In this document: positions 7,785-14,875 of the stretch, in pieces
Layout of the letters: the number at the start of each line of letters is the position of its first letter
Position numbering within the stretch: the first letter of the stretch is position 1
DNA from: an uncultured Anaerolineae bacterium
Lineage (GTDB): Bacteria > Chloroflexota > Anaerolineae > Anaerolineales > Villigracilaceae
DNA length: 32,483 nucleotides
Reading direction: 5' to 3'
Assembly (NCBI GenBank): GCA_903854805.1
Contig: CAINXK010000063.1
Span: 1-32,483, forward strand
Program-made: the position numbers and the translations under genes
Notes under the pieces: model-generated
Databases searched by the model: none
What the model saw: only the letters and a program-made list of their open reading frames with translations
What the model was told of the DNA's origin: nothing

Positions 7785-8900
7785 TTACACCCAGGCATTC
7801 TTCGGTATACAAACCCGCGGCACCCGGCTGTGGATCAGCGAAGTAAAATCGACCTGCGAAATCTGGTAAAGCGCCGCCAGGTCGTGCACCTGGATGGATT
7901 CTGACCCCTGCTGGCCCACAATGACCACCTCCTCACCCATCGGAAACCGACCCGGCAGCCGCACCATCAACTGATCCAGGCACAGACGCCCCACTACCGG
8001 GCAAAGCTGACCACCAATGATCACCCGGTTGCCGGGCACACGCCTGAGCCCATCCCCATAACCCACCGGCACCACCCCAATCCACTCCTCGGCCGGCGTG
8101 ATATACGTAAGGCCATAACCCACTGGCCAGCCAGCCGGCAGCAAACGACAGGCCGCCAGCTGTGCCTTCCAGCGTAGAGCCGGACGATAATGCTCCGGCA
8201 GCTCTTTATCTACACGAATACGCAAACCCAAAACCACATTTCCCACCCGCAGCAAGTCAAAACGGGTCTGCGGCAAATAATATGCGGCCGCCGAATTGGC
8301 CAGGTGCACCCAGCGCGGCCGCAACCCGTTGACCTCCAACGCATTGAGCGCCAACTGAAAGCGCCCAAACTGGGCCTCATTGGCCGGCTGGACTTCATCC
8401 GCTGCCGCCAGGTGACTGTATAGCCCATCAATTTTCAGCCGCCCGCTGGCAAGCGCCAGGCGCGTAAAAGACAATACATCCTCAGCAAAAATGCCCAGAC
8501 GCCCCATGCCCGTATCAACCTTCAGATGTACGCCCAGCACCTGCCCGGCCGCACTGGCCCGCGCGGTAAACAAATCCAGGGTTTCAGAGCTGTGCAAAGT
8601 CAGCGTAACCTGGCTGGCGATGGCCTCATCAACCTCATCCGCCGTGACCATCCCCAGCACCAGCACCGGGGTTTGGATACCACTTTGGCGCAAGGCGCGC
8701 GCCTCGCCATAACGCGCCACGCCCAACCAGCTCGCGCCACCCGCCACCGCCGCCTGGGCCACTGCAACCGCGCCATGCCCGTAGGCATCCGCCTTGACAA
8801 TCGCCATCAACGGCGTACCAGTATCGCGGATAATATTGCCGCTGTTACTGCGGACGGCCTCCAAATCAATTTCCAACCAGGTGGGCTGCGCTGCGCTCAT
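7785..8900 (-). CDS. alr: Alanine racemase
   Basis: A 371-residue PLP enzyme interconverting L- and D-alanine in the cytoplasm for peptidoglycan synthesis. The PLP-binding motif MAIVKADAYGHG gives Lys36. The second catalytic base lies in the VGYGLTY segment (Tyr262), followed by the signature EEWIGVVPVGYGDGLRR. The C-terminal beta domain carries VVGRLCLDQLMVRLP. The start is ATG at 8900 (MSAAQPTWLEIDLEAV), with GGAG about 10 bases upstream. The open frame extends upstream to 9281, but that part lies under the divergent peptidase gene and is not family-like. It is divergent from the peptidase gene, with overlapping -10 boxes. With the LD-carboxypeptidase nearby it suggests a role in cell-wall peptide metabolism. 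Whether it is the only racemase of the genome cannot be told. Confidence 0.95.
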   Translation of the reverse strand: MSAAQPTWLEIDLEAVRSNSGNIIRDTGTPLMAIVKADAYGHGAVAVAQAAVAGGASWLGVARYGEARALRQSGIQTPVLVLGMVTADEVDEAIASQVTLTLHSSETLDLFTARASAAGQVLGVHLKVDTGMGRLGIFAEDVLSFTRLALASGRLKIDGLYSHLAAADEVQPANEAQFGRFQLALNALEVNGLRPRWVHLANSAAAYYLPQTRFDLLRVGNVVLGLRIRVDKELPEHYRPALRWKAQLAACRLLPAGWPVGYGLTYITPAEEWIGVVPVGYGDGLRRVPGNRVIIGGQLCPVVGRLCLDQLMVRLPGRFPMGEEVVIVGQQGSESIQVHDLAALYQISQVDFTSLIHSRVPRVCIPKNAWV

Positions 8901-8918
8901 CTCGATCACTCCACTTGA

Positions 8919-8947
8919 ATTATAATCAGCACTCATTCCAGGTTCCA
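8919..8947. promoter_or_regulatory. Shared palindromic -10 box between racemase and peptidase genes
   Basis: ATTATAAT at 8919-8926 is self-complementary, giving TATAAT on the plus strand (8921-8926) and TATAAT on the minus strand (8924-8919). On the minus strand TGGAAC (8947-8942) lies 17 bases upstream as a weak -35. On the plus strand no -35 is seen. The two start codons are only 60 bp apart, so the two promoters would compete. Confidence 0.5.
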
Positions 8948-8960
8948 GGATACCACCAAC

Positions 8961-9632
8961 ATGCCAGAAAGCATTCGCCTGCCCTACCCCGTCCCCTACC
9001 ATGCCCAAATCGCCAGCCCGCAGCTGGCTGAAGCCATTTTTGTGCAGGGCCTCGACCCCACCCTCGATCCACGCTGGGCCGAAAGCGGCGCAGACAGCCC
9101 GCAGGAATATGCTTACTGGGTGGAGCGCGCCTGCGGCGTGGCCTGCCTGAAGATGTGTGTGGAAGCCCTGGGTGGACCGCAGAGAACCCTGATCCAATGG
9201 GCACGCACCGGCCTGGAGCGCGGCGGCTACCTGATCCGCTACGCTGAAAACGGAGACGCGCACGAAGTCGGTTGGATCCATTCTGCCCTGGCCAACCTGG
9301 CGATCGAGACCGGCTTGCAGGCCATGGCAAGTGCCGCCAGCCTGGATGAAATCGTCGCATTCCTGCAGCAGGGCTATCTCGTCATCGCCTCGGTCTCGTA
9401 CGAGGCCGGTGATGACCGTTTACCGATTACAAAAAAAGGCGGGCACCTGATGGTGGTGACCGGCGCGGACTACGACAAAAGTGGTCCGCTGGCGTTTATT
9501 GTCAACAACCCATCCGGACGCAAGACTGAGCTGCAAGCTGGGGCACGCCTGCCCATCGCACGCTTCGCCCCGGCTTACAGCGGGCGCGTCATCTGCCTGC
9601 GGGGCGCCCAAACGCCCACAATCAACGCGTGA
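8961..9632 (+). CDS. C39-like cysteine peptidase (papain-like fold)
   Basis: A 223-residue protein resembling the Peptidase_C39_2 group. The Cys of WVERACGVACLKM (Cys58) begins a helix as in papain-like enzymes. His162 is in KKGGHLMVVTGAD, and the Asn pair 182-183 in FIVNNPSG supplies the third catalytic position. No signal peptide or membrane span is visible, so it appears cytosolic or is exported by another route. It starts with MPESIRLPYPVPYHAQ, whose PVPYHAQ stretch is typical of the N-terminal strand of this family. A ribosome site is weak (AGGA 9-12 bases upstream). It is divergent from alr and convergent with the LD-carboxypeptidase gene, with only 3 bp between stops. The substrate is unknown; a peptidoglycan peptide or a secreted peptide precursor are both possible. 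Confidence 0.8.
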   Translation: MPESIRLPYPVPYHAQIASPQLAEAIFVQGLDPTLDPRWAESGADSPQEYAYWVERACGVACLKMCVEALGGPQRTLIQWARTGLERGGYLIRYAENGDAHEVGWIHSALANLAIETGLQAMASAASLDEIVAFLQQGYLVIASVSYEAGDDRLPITKKGGHLMVVTGADYDKSGPLAFIVNNPSGRKTELQAGARLPIARFAPAYSGRVICLRGAQTPTINA

Positions 9633-9635
9633 TCG

Positions 9636-10625
9636 TTAACGCACAGGTTCCTGCAACAGGGTCAGAGTCCCGGCCGAGGCATCCAGCTCTGCCAGGCAGC
9701 CCAACGGCAGCGTACTCTGATCTTCCACATGCCCAATCATCAGCCCCATAACGGCCGGTATGCTCAGGGCGCGCACGCGTTCGGCCAGAACCTCTTCCTT
9801 CAAGCGGTTTTGGGCATACTCAGAGACCTGCGGGTGTTCAGTAAATTTTCCAAAAACAATCCCGGCCACTTTCTGCAAATTTCCAGAAAGCCACAACTGG
9901 GTCAGCATTCTATCGATGGAATAAATAGCTTCGCTGACATCTTCAAGGAAGAGGATCGCTCCGGTTAGATCGGGCAGATACGGCGTGCCGATCAGGTGCG
10001 CCACCAGGCTTAGATTTCCACCCAGCAAGCGTCCCTGCACCCTGCCAGCCACCAGCGGCGTAATGCGGTTGGCTCTTTCCACGCGCCCTTCGCCATGCTC
10101 AAAAGCGGGCGGCGCGCCAATGCTGATAGGAGCCTGCGGGTTGAAGAGTACCTTTTTGAATTCAGCCAGGGTATAGGCAGAAAAAACCTGGGTAGCCATC
10201 GGCCCGTGGAAGGTGATCAGCCCGGTTTTGGCATAAATGGCCATCAGCAGAGCGCTGATATCGCTGTAGCCGATCAGGATTTTCGGGTTGGCACGGATCA
10301 GGTCATAATCCAAAAGGGGCAGCAGCCGCGATGCTCCGTAGCCTCCACGCCCGCAAAAAATTGCATCGACACTCTCATCCGCAAAAAGAGCATTCAGGTC
10401 AGAGGCGCGGGCAGAATCATCGCCGGCCAGGTAACCACTGCGATCAAAGAGATGCCGCGCCGGGCGAGCATGGAAGCCAAGTGATTCAACCATGTCGATG
10501 GCAAAACGCACACCCTCAGGCTCATTGGGAGGGCTGGAAGGCAGCGCAATCCCGATGGTCTGACCTGGGGCCAGCCGCGCGGGCCGGATCAATGGATGGG
10601 GAATTGGATCTGAACGAGTGGACAT
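9636..10625 (-). CDS. ldcA: LD-carboxypeptidase (muramoyltetrapeptide carboxypeptidase, S66 family)
   Basis: A 329-residue serine peptidase that removes the terminal D-Ala from cell-wall tetrapeptides during peptidoglycan recycling. The nucleophile is Ser121 in KILIGYSDISALL. The Glu and His of the catalytic triad are Glu228 in AILFLEDVSEAIYSIDRML and His299 in MIGHVEDQSTLPLG. The nucleophile loop CGRGGYGASRLLPLLD at 91-106 is also conserved. Length and motif order match the family. Start ATG has AAAGGAAAA just upstream. A promoter is visible on the minus strand (10676-10648). Released D-Ala could be handled by the alanine racemase encoded 0.7 kb away on the same strand, though the peptidase gene lies between them. 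Confidence 0.95.
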   Translation of the reverse strand: MSTRSDPIPHPLIRPARLAPGQTIGIALPSSPPNEPEGVRFAIDMVESLGFHARPARHLFDRSGYLAGDDSARASDLNALFADESVDAIFCGRGGYGASRLLPLLDYDLIRANPKILIGYSDISALLMAIYAKTGLITFHGPMATQVFSAYTLAEFKKVLFNPQAPISIGAPPAFEHGEGRVERANRITPLVAGRVQGRLLGGNLSLVAHLIGTPYLPDLTGAILFLEDVSEAIYSIDRMLTQLWLSGNLQKVAGIVFGKFTEHPQVSEYAQNRLKEEVLAERVRALSIPAVMGLMIGHVEDQSTLPLGCLAELDASAGTLTLLQEPVR

Positions 10626-10647
10626 AATGTTTTCCTTTCAACACAAG

Positions 10648-10676
10648 TTTAACATGAAGCATGTCAGTGGTGTCAA
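10648..10676 (-). promoter_or_regulatory. Promoter of the LD-carboxypeptidase gene
   Basis: On the minus strand TTGACA (10676-10671) is separated by 17 bases from GTTAAA (10653-10648). The start codon follows about 22 bases downstream, so the leader is short. Confidence 0.65.
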
Positions 10677-10770
10677 AATTACTGCCAGTCTTGTGGTCGC
10701 AAAGGTTGTCAGCAGGTTTTTCTTGGGTGCAGCTGGTAAGTTTTGTTTGTGTAAACCGCCCCGGGCGATA

Positions 10771-10792
10771 GCCACGGGTTTTACCCCGTGGC
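10771..10792. repeat. Perfect 8-bp-stem hairpin in the intergenic region
   Basis: GCCACGGG (10771-10778) and CCCGTGGC (10785-10792) with loop TTTTAC. It lies between divergent genes, upstream of the lipoprotein promoter, so it does not terminate either transcript. It may be a small interspersed palindromic repeat. Confidence 0.6.
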
Positions 10793-10831
10793 AGTTTGCC
10801 AGCGAGATAGCGCCTGACAACCAGGATTTGC

Positions 10832-10860
10832 TTGTTAGTTTTCAACTGGCATGGTATTAA
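10832..10860 (+). promoter_or_regulatory. Extended -10 promoter of the DUF4097-like lipoprotein gene
   Basis: TTGTTA (10832-10837), a 17-base spacer, then TATTAA (10855-10860) with TGG in front, forming an extended -10 element. It predicts a start of transcription near 10867, which supports the downstream TTG start codon at 10907. Confidence 0.65.
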
Positions 10861-10906
10861 TGGACAAATAAATTGTGAAATCAAGAAAAAACAGCGAGGA
10901 CCAGCC

Positions 10907-11743
10907 TTGAAATATCCTGCGGCAGTTATCACCGTATTGGTAAGCTTTTTAATCAGCGCTTGCGCTTCTGCGAGCGTGGAGCGCTCCACGCTCGCACCTC
11001 AAACCTATCATCTTGATCACAATCAGGTGCTGCAGATTGAAGTGAACACCGGTAATGTGCAGATCATCGGTACTCAACAAGACTCGCTTGAAGTGCGCGG
11101 CAGCCTGACCAATGAACCCGCGTTGGTTTACAAGGTCGAACAATCCAGCACCGGGCTTCACATCCTGGCACAACTTCCAAAACGTATTTTCCCCTTGCCA
11201 GCTCCCGATCCCATTGATCTTGAGATCCGCATCCCGGCCGGTTACCGGGTTGAATTTGACACCCAGGAAGCCAATTTAATCGTTAAGGATTTCCGCGGAG
11301 ATTTGCAGGTGTCATCCGTGGCGGGTAACGTGCAGGTGGACGGGTTAAACGGATCCGCAGTTCTAAAAGCCAACCGGGGTGAAGTGCTGCTTCAAAACAG
11401 CCAGGGGAAACTGAATCTGCTCGGAAATTACGGGTTTCTGTCGATGCTGGCTGTCCATGGCCAGATAAACGCCTCCACCATTATGGGTTCAGTCAGCTAC
11501 AACGGTATGCCGCAGCCTGGCGATACGATCCATCTTGAAACAGATCATGGACCCGTACAAATTATCCTGATAGACCAGCCCAACCTGCTGGTGGATATTC
11601 ATTCCACCAGCGGGGAAGTCGTATGTATGTTCACAGCGCTTGAGCGCAATCCACGCCAATGCCGGGGCACGCTCGGCGCTGGTGGCGGCCGGCTGGATGT
11701 ACGCACCGTCAGCGGGAATATTATTTTTCAGCCAGCTCCTTAA
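10907..11743 (+). CDS. DUF4097-type beta-repeat lipoprotein
   Basis: A 278-residue predicted lipoprotein. The chosen start is TTG 10907 with GAGGA 6-10 bases upstream. It gives a signal MKYPAAVITVLVSFLISAC with Cys19 as lipid site. A frame extension to 10832 would start inside the promoter and bury the signal. The rest is repeated short beta strands (VNTGNVQIIG, VSSVAGNVQVDGLNGSAVLKANRGEVLL, IHSTSGEVV, VRTVSGNIIF), a right-handed beta-helix-like pattern typical of DUF4097 proteins. The biochemical role of this family is not established. Codons 22-30 contain a perfect 28-bp palindrome. The gene is divergent from ldcA and is followed by a 115-bp gap before the convergent decarboxylase gene. Confidence 0.82.
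   Translation: MKYPAAVITVLVSFLISACASASVERSTLAPQTYHLDHNQVLQIEVNTGNVQIIGTQQDSLEVRGSLTNEPALVYKVEQSSTGLHILAQLPKRIFPLPAPDPIDLEIRIPAGYRVEFDTQEANLIVKDFRGDLQVSSVAGNVQVDGLNGSAVLKANRGEVLLQNSQGKLNLLGNYGFLSMLAVHGQINASTIMGSVSYNGMPQPGDTIHLETDHGPVQIILIDQPNLLVDIHSTSGEVVCMFTALERNPRQCRGTLGAGGGRLDVRTVSGNIIFQPAP
10969..10996. repeat. Perfect 28-bp palindrome inside a coding sequence
   Basis: TGCGAGCGTGGAGC at 10969-10982 is followed directly by its exact reverse complement at 10983-10996 with no loop. It encodes residues ~22-30 just after the lipobox, a tolerant linker. No biological pressure on that linker explains perfect symmetry, so an inserted palindromic element or an operator is likely. Confidence 0.9.
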
Positions 11744-11859
11744 ATTAACTCTCTGGGATTGCCGTGATAGACCAGCCCGTCTGGCAACGCGCTGGTGGGC
11801 GAAATGAATTTCGTCTTAAGTCTGGGCAGCCAGCACTCATGCGCTGATGTGCGTCATAC

Positions 11860-12516
11860 TCAGGCCGGCCAGATTTCCTTGATGCGCTCAGAAACCGCCC
11901 TGGCTGCGGCGCCCGGATCGGGCTGGGCGGTGATACCGCGACCAATCACGATCCCATATAACGGCACGCCTTTCAGCAGCGCTAGAACATTCAGGGTTAC
12001 GCCTCCAGCGATAGCCACATCCAGGCCCATTTCGCACAGGCTGCGGACCTCCTGAACGGCGTGTTCGTCCCACAGCACGCCCTCGTTGAGTTCTTCATCG
12101 ATACTGCGATGATACAGTACCAGACTGACGCCCCGCGCTTTGACCTCGCGCGCACGGGTCAGTACATCTCGCACACCGGTCATATCCACTTCGGCGCGGC
12201 GTTTCCACTTATCGGCTTCGCGTTGAACTTCGACGATGGTCGCCAGGGTGGTGATGCCCTGAGTGGTGACCACATCGGCGCCGGCTTCAAAAGCCATATT
12301 GGCTTCATACGCACCCACATCACTCGATTTAAGGTCAGCCAGGATGAGCTTATTCGGGTAGCCTGCGCGCAGTTTTCTAACGATTTCCATTCCAACTGAC
12401 TTAATCAGCGGGGTGCCAGCTTCGATGATATCCACAGTTGCTGAGGTCAGGCGGGCTAACTCAAGCGCGTGGTTGGAATCCAGGCTGTCGATTGCAAGTT
12501 GTAGTTTGGGTACCAT
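11860..12516 (-). CDS. 3-keto-L-gulonate-6-phosphate decarboxylase-like protein (OMP decarboxylase fold)
   Basis: A 218-residue TIM-barrel enzyme of the KGPDC/hexulose-phosphate synthase group, which acts on keto-sugar phosphates through an enediolate. Visible family positions are Asp10 (LQLAIDS), Glu32 (DIIEAGTPLI), the DxKxxD motif ADLKSSD (Asp61, Lys63, Asp66) and LVLYHRSIDEE with His136. The His-Arg pair after the Tyr is typical of the UlaD/SgbH decarboxylases rather than hexulose-phosphate synthases. The DLKxxD form is closer to the latter, so the exact reaction is open. The start is ATG 12516 with AAGGAG 9-14 bases upstream. A consensus promoter and an operator pair precede it. It is divergent from the zinc dehydrogenase and shares its control region, implying that both act on the substrate imported by the PTS encoded downstream. 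Confidence 0.82.
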   Translation of the reverse strand: MVPKLQLAIDSLDSNHALELARLTSATVDIIEAGTPLIKSVGMEIVRKLRAGYPNKLILADLKSSDVGAYEANMAFEAGADVVTTQGITTLATIVEVQREADKWKRRAEVDMTGVRDVLTRAREVKARGVSLVLYHRSIDEELNEGVLWDEHAVQEVRSLCEMGLDVAIAGGVTLNVLALLKGVPLYGIVIGRGITAQPDPGAAARAVSERIKEIWPA

Positions 12517-12530
12517 GCCCTTGCTCCTTT

Positions 12531-12562
12531 TCACAATTGTGAGTACAATATCACATATGTGA
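12531..12562. promoter_or_regulatory. Operator pair, two 12-bp palindromes 20 bp apart
   Basis: TCACAATTGTGA (12531-12542) and TCACATATGTGA (12551-12562) are both perfect palindromes whose centres are exactly 20 bp apart, two helical turns. They lie just downstream of the minus-strand -10 box and upstream of the plus-strand dehydrogenase. The same architecture recurs at 14830 and 21603. A SorC-family tetramer is the natural candidate to bind. Confidence 0.85.
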
Positions 12563-12564
12563 AT

Positions 12565-12593
12565 ATTATAAATCCAGGCACAGCGTTTGTCAA
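12565..12593 (-). promoter_or_regulatory. Consensus sigma-70 promoter of the decarboxylase gene
   Basis: On the minus strand TTGACA (12593-12588), 17 bases, then TATAAT (12570-12565). All twelve positions match the consensus, so the promoter should be strong and needs the adjacent operators to be silenced. Confidence 0.85.
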
Positions 12594-12615
12594 ATTCCAT
12601 ATTGGAGAGCTTGCC

Positions 12616-13662
12616 ATGTCAGCAGATACGATGAGAACCGTTGTCTATTTAGGCCCTGAACAGGTCGAATTACGCCTGGTACCGATCCCGGAACCGCAAG
12701 CGGGCGAACTGCTCGTGCGCGTGCGGGCTGCCACCACCTGTGGCACAGATGTAAAAACCTACCGGCGCGGCCATCCGAAGTTTCCGCCACCTTTTGCTTT
12801 CGGGCATGAATTTGGCGGAGATGTTGTTAAAGTTGGAGCTGGAACGCAGACGTTCCATGCCGGGATGCGAGTCACAGCCAATGTTTTTGCCGAGTGCGGA
12901 GAATGTTTTTTCTGCCAACATGGCCAGGGCAACCTGTGCGAAAACCTGGTCTACAATTTTGGTGCCTTTTCCGAATACATGATCATTCCGGCTTCGATTG
13001 TCAGGCGGACAACATTTGAAATCCCGGCGCACATCTCATACGCGCAGGCGGCAATTGTCGAGCCGCTGGTCACTGTGGTGGGCGGCCAGCGTATTATCGG
13101 CATCCAGCCAGGTGAGACAGTCGCCATCTTTGGCGCGGGTGGAGCAGTTGGATTGATGCACCAGCAAATGGCGCTGCTGGCCGGGGCGGAACGAGTGATC
13201 GCCGTTGGGCATAGCCAGGCGCGCTTGCAAGCTGCGGCAAGGATGGGGGCCGACCCGATCATAAACGCCAAAAACACCGACGCTGTAGCCGCCATCCGAG
13301 ACCTGACGGGTGGCAGGGGTGCGGATGTGGTCATCGAATGTGCGGGTTCGCTTTCTGCCTGGGAAAATGCAGTTCAGGCGGTGCGCCGAGGCGGACGGGT
13401 GCTGTGGTTCGGCGGGCTGCCCAGTGGCACAAAGATCACGCTGGATTCAGCCCTGATTCATTATGGCGCCATCACACTGTATAACTCGCACGGCGGCACG
13501 GCTGTGGATGCGCGCGAAGCTTTTCGCCTGATCACCAGCAAAGAAGTGGATGTACAGTCCCTCATCTCAGGCGAGCTACCCCTGGAAGGGCTGGAAACCG
13601 CCCTCAAGAAAATGATCGCCGGAGAAGTCATCAAAATGGCGATCAATCCTGACCTGCCATAA
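12616..13662 (+). CDS. Zinc-dependent medium-chain dehydrogenase (sorbitol/threonine dehydrogenase-like)
   Basis: A 348-residue NAD(P)-dependent alcohol/polyol dehydrogenase. Catalytic zinc ligands are visible as Cys42 in TTCGTD and His64-Glu65 in AFGHEFGG. The structural zinc loop has four Cys (94, 97, 100, 108) in ECGECFFCQHGQGNLC. The Rossmann motif is FGAGGAVGLM at ~172-181. The start chosen is ATG 12616 (MSADTM), with GGAG 9-12 bases upstream; an in-frame ATG 57 bases earlier overlaps the operator. It likely oxidises a polyol or sugar-phosphate hydroxyl in the pathway fed by the PTS. The divergent decarboxylase gene shares the operator pair. I see no clean plus-strand promoter within the operators. 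The substrate cannot be fixed from sequence. Confidence 0.9.
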   Translation: MSADTMRTVVYLGPEQVELRLVPIPEPQAGELLVRVRAATTCGTDVKTYRRGHPKFPPPFAFGHEFGGDVVKVGAGTQTFHAGMRVTANVFAECGECFFCQHGQGNLCENLVYNFGAFSEYMIIPASIVRRTTFEIPAHISYAQAAIVEPLVTVVGGQRIIGIQPGETVAIFGAGGAVGLMHQQMALLAGAERVIAVGHSQARLQAAARMGADPIINAKNTDAVAAIRDLTGGRGADVVIECAGSLSAWENAVQAVRRGGRVLWFGGLPSGTKITLDSALIHYGAITLYNSHGGTAVDAREAFRLITSKEVDVQSLISGELPLEGLETALKKMIAGEVIKMAINPDLP

Positions 13663-14085
13663 CCACAAGATTAGAGTTTTTGGCAGCGCTTTTACGCGCT
13701 ATTTTCCAAAGAAACATCGTATCATTCGTCCATTCGGCACTTATTCGTGATAAAAAACACCCACATTAGCCCCTGCAATTACTGCGCTTGTTAAGCACAA
13801 GCCCCAGGCAGCACGAATTAATATTTTTCATCCACTAATCTGGGGGGAATCTGAACTAACTTCTAAAAAAATGGAAACCATTCCCAGGCAGTCGTTAGGG
13901 TCCGCAAAAGAATAAGTTCCATCACGCATTGAAACGCTGTCAGCGCGAGGCCCGCTTTTTGGCGCGTGGCGATCTCCGAAAGAACAGCAACGCCATCTTA
14001 ACGAGTTCAGCGGGTGCCCAAACACCCACGTTGGATGGCGCCGAGAGAAGTTAACAATTACACTCCCCAAGCGTAAAAAAGAATA
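13663..14085. other. Gene-free stretch of ~420 bp with small inverted repeats
   Basis: No gene is supported here. An 80-codon minus-strand frame (14070-13828) has only a TTG start and no good ribosome site. Several short dyads occur, for example CCCCAG near 13802 with CTGGGG near 13841, and GGGTG/CACCC around 14010-14027. Base composition is less regular than in the flanking genes. It separates two convergent genes (the dehydrogenase and the nitroreductase), which normally need far less space. Confidence 0.4.
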
Positions 14086-14598
14086 TTACCAATGCTCGTA
14101 GTGAACCAATTCGGTGAGTGGTTTGCGAATTTTTGGCCCGGGCAGGTCAGCCGGATAGCCGAGCGGAGTAAAGATAACCGGCTCGACCTCGGCGGGTAGT
14201 CGCAAAACGTCACGCGCCGCATCCATATTAAATGCCGCCACCCAGCAGGTACCCAACCCAAGATTGGTTGCTGCCAGAATCAGGTGATCTGCCACAATGG
14301 CAGAGTCGATCAAACGGGCGTTAAAGCGGTCACTTTCACGCACCCAGGCCTGAGAAGAAATCGCACAAACTGCGATCAGCAACGGCGCCTGCACAAACCA
14401 GGGACGGCGATAGATGCGCCCAAGCTCGGCTTCGCGGCCAGTGGTCTGGATGACCACCAGCTGAACCGGCTGACGGTTCGCCGCAGTCGGCGCAAGTCGG
14501 GCGGCTTCAAGCACTTGTTGCAGCTTTTCATCTTCAATCCTGTCCGGGCGGTAAGCCCGCACACTATAGCGTTTGGCGATCAACTCGGAAAATTCCAT
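14086..14598 (-). CDS. Nitroreductase-family FMN oxidoreductase
   Basis: A 170-residue flavin enzyme of the nitroreductase superfamily. FMN-contact segments are RYSVRAYRPD near the N-terminus, APTAANRQPVQLVVIQ at ~35-50, and GLGTCWVAAFNMDAAR at ~112-127. It ends KPLTELVHYEHW, typical of the family. Of two ATGs, the second (14598, MEFSEL) has GGAG at a better distance (9 bases) than the first (14604). It has no N-terminal ferredoxin and no signal peptide. The natural substrate is unknown; members reduce nitro compounds, quinones, flavins or enones. It sits divergent from the PTS operon, about 230 bp from its operator pair, so co-regulation is possible but not shown. Confidence 0.88.
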   Translation of the reverse strand: MEFSELIAKRYSVRAYRPDRIEDEKLQQVLEAARLAPTAANRQPVQLVVIQTTGREAELGRIYRRPWFVQAPLLIAVCAISSQAWVRESDRFNARLIDSAIVADHLILAATNLGLGTCWVAAFNMDAARDVLRLPAEVEPVIFTPLGYPADLPGPKIRKPLTELVHYEHW

Positions 14599-14797
14599 TC
14601 TCATTCACTCCTGAACCAGAATACTTGATCAAAGTTTAACATACAACAACCAGCTGGACGCCGCAGAACAGACCTGGCAATCTACAGTACATCGTGCCCG
14701 AACCTGGATATCTGGACACATGTGGACCGAATCGCTTGCTTTGCGCAGCAGGTCAAGTCATCGTGAGAACCAATATTCAAATCAGAAATTAAAACTA

Positions 14798-14829
14798 TTG
14801 ACTTTCGAGTTTCTGCATGCTATTATAAT
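14798..14829 (+). promoter_or_regulatory. Promoter of the PTS operon
   Basis: TTGACT (14798-14803), 17 bases, then TATTAT (14821-14826); an overlapping TATAAT lies at 14824-14829. The operator pair begins immediately downstream. The 200 bp between this promoter and the nitroreductase start show nothing else I recognise. Confidence 0.7.
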
Positions 14830-14861
14830 TCATATTAGTGAATCGTAATTCACAAAATTGA
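14830..14861. promoter_or_regulatory. Operator pair upstream of the UroD-like gene
   Basis: TCATATTAGTGA (14830-14841) and TCACAAAATTGA (14850-14861) are imperfect versions of the TCAC-N4-GTGA palindrome. They start exactly 20 bp apart, as in the other two pairs. Between them GTGAAT/ATTCAC (14838-14853) makes a further dyad that bridges the inner half-sites. Confidence 0.7.
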
Positions 14862-14875
14862 ATTCGGAGCCCAGA

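Noticed and set aside
8901..9281. N-terminal extension of the alanine racemase frame
   Set aside because: It runs antisense through the C39-like peptidase gene, lacks family similarity, and ATG 8900 has its own ribosome site and promoter.
10832..10906. Upstream start of the DUF4097-like lipoprotein
   Set aside because: It begins within the extended -10 promoter and would bury the lipoprotein signal; TTG 10907 has a good ribosome site.
12531..12562. CRP-type binding sites
   Set aside because: Half-sites are oriented TCAC...GTGA with 4 bases between, the reverse of the TGTGA-N6-TCACA order, and the sites are paired at 20 bp.
13828..14070. 80-codon minus-strand gene
   Set aside because: TTG start, no clear ribosome site, and no recognisable family.
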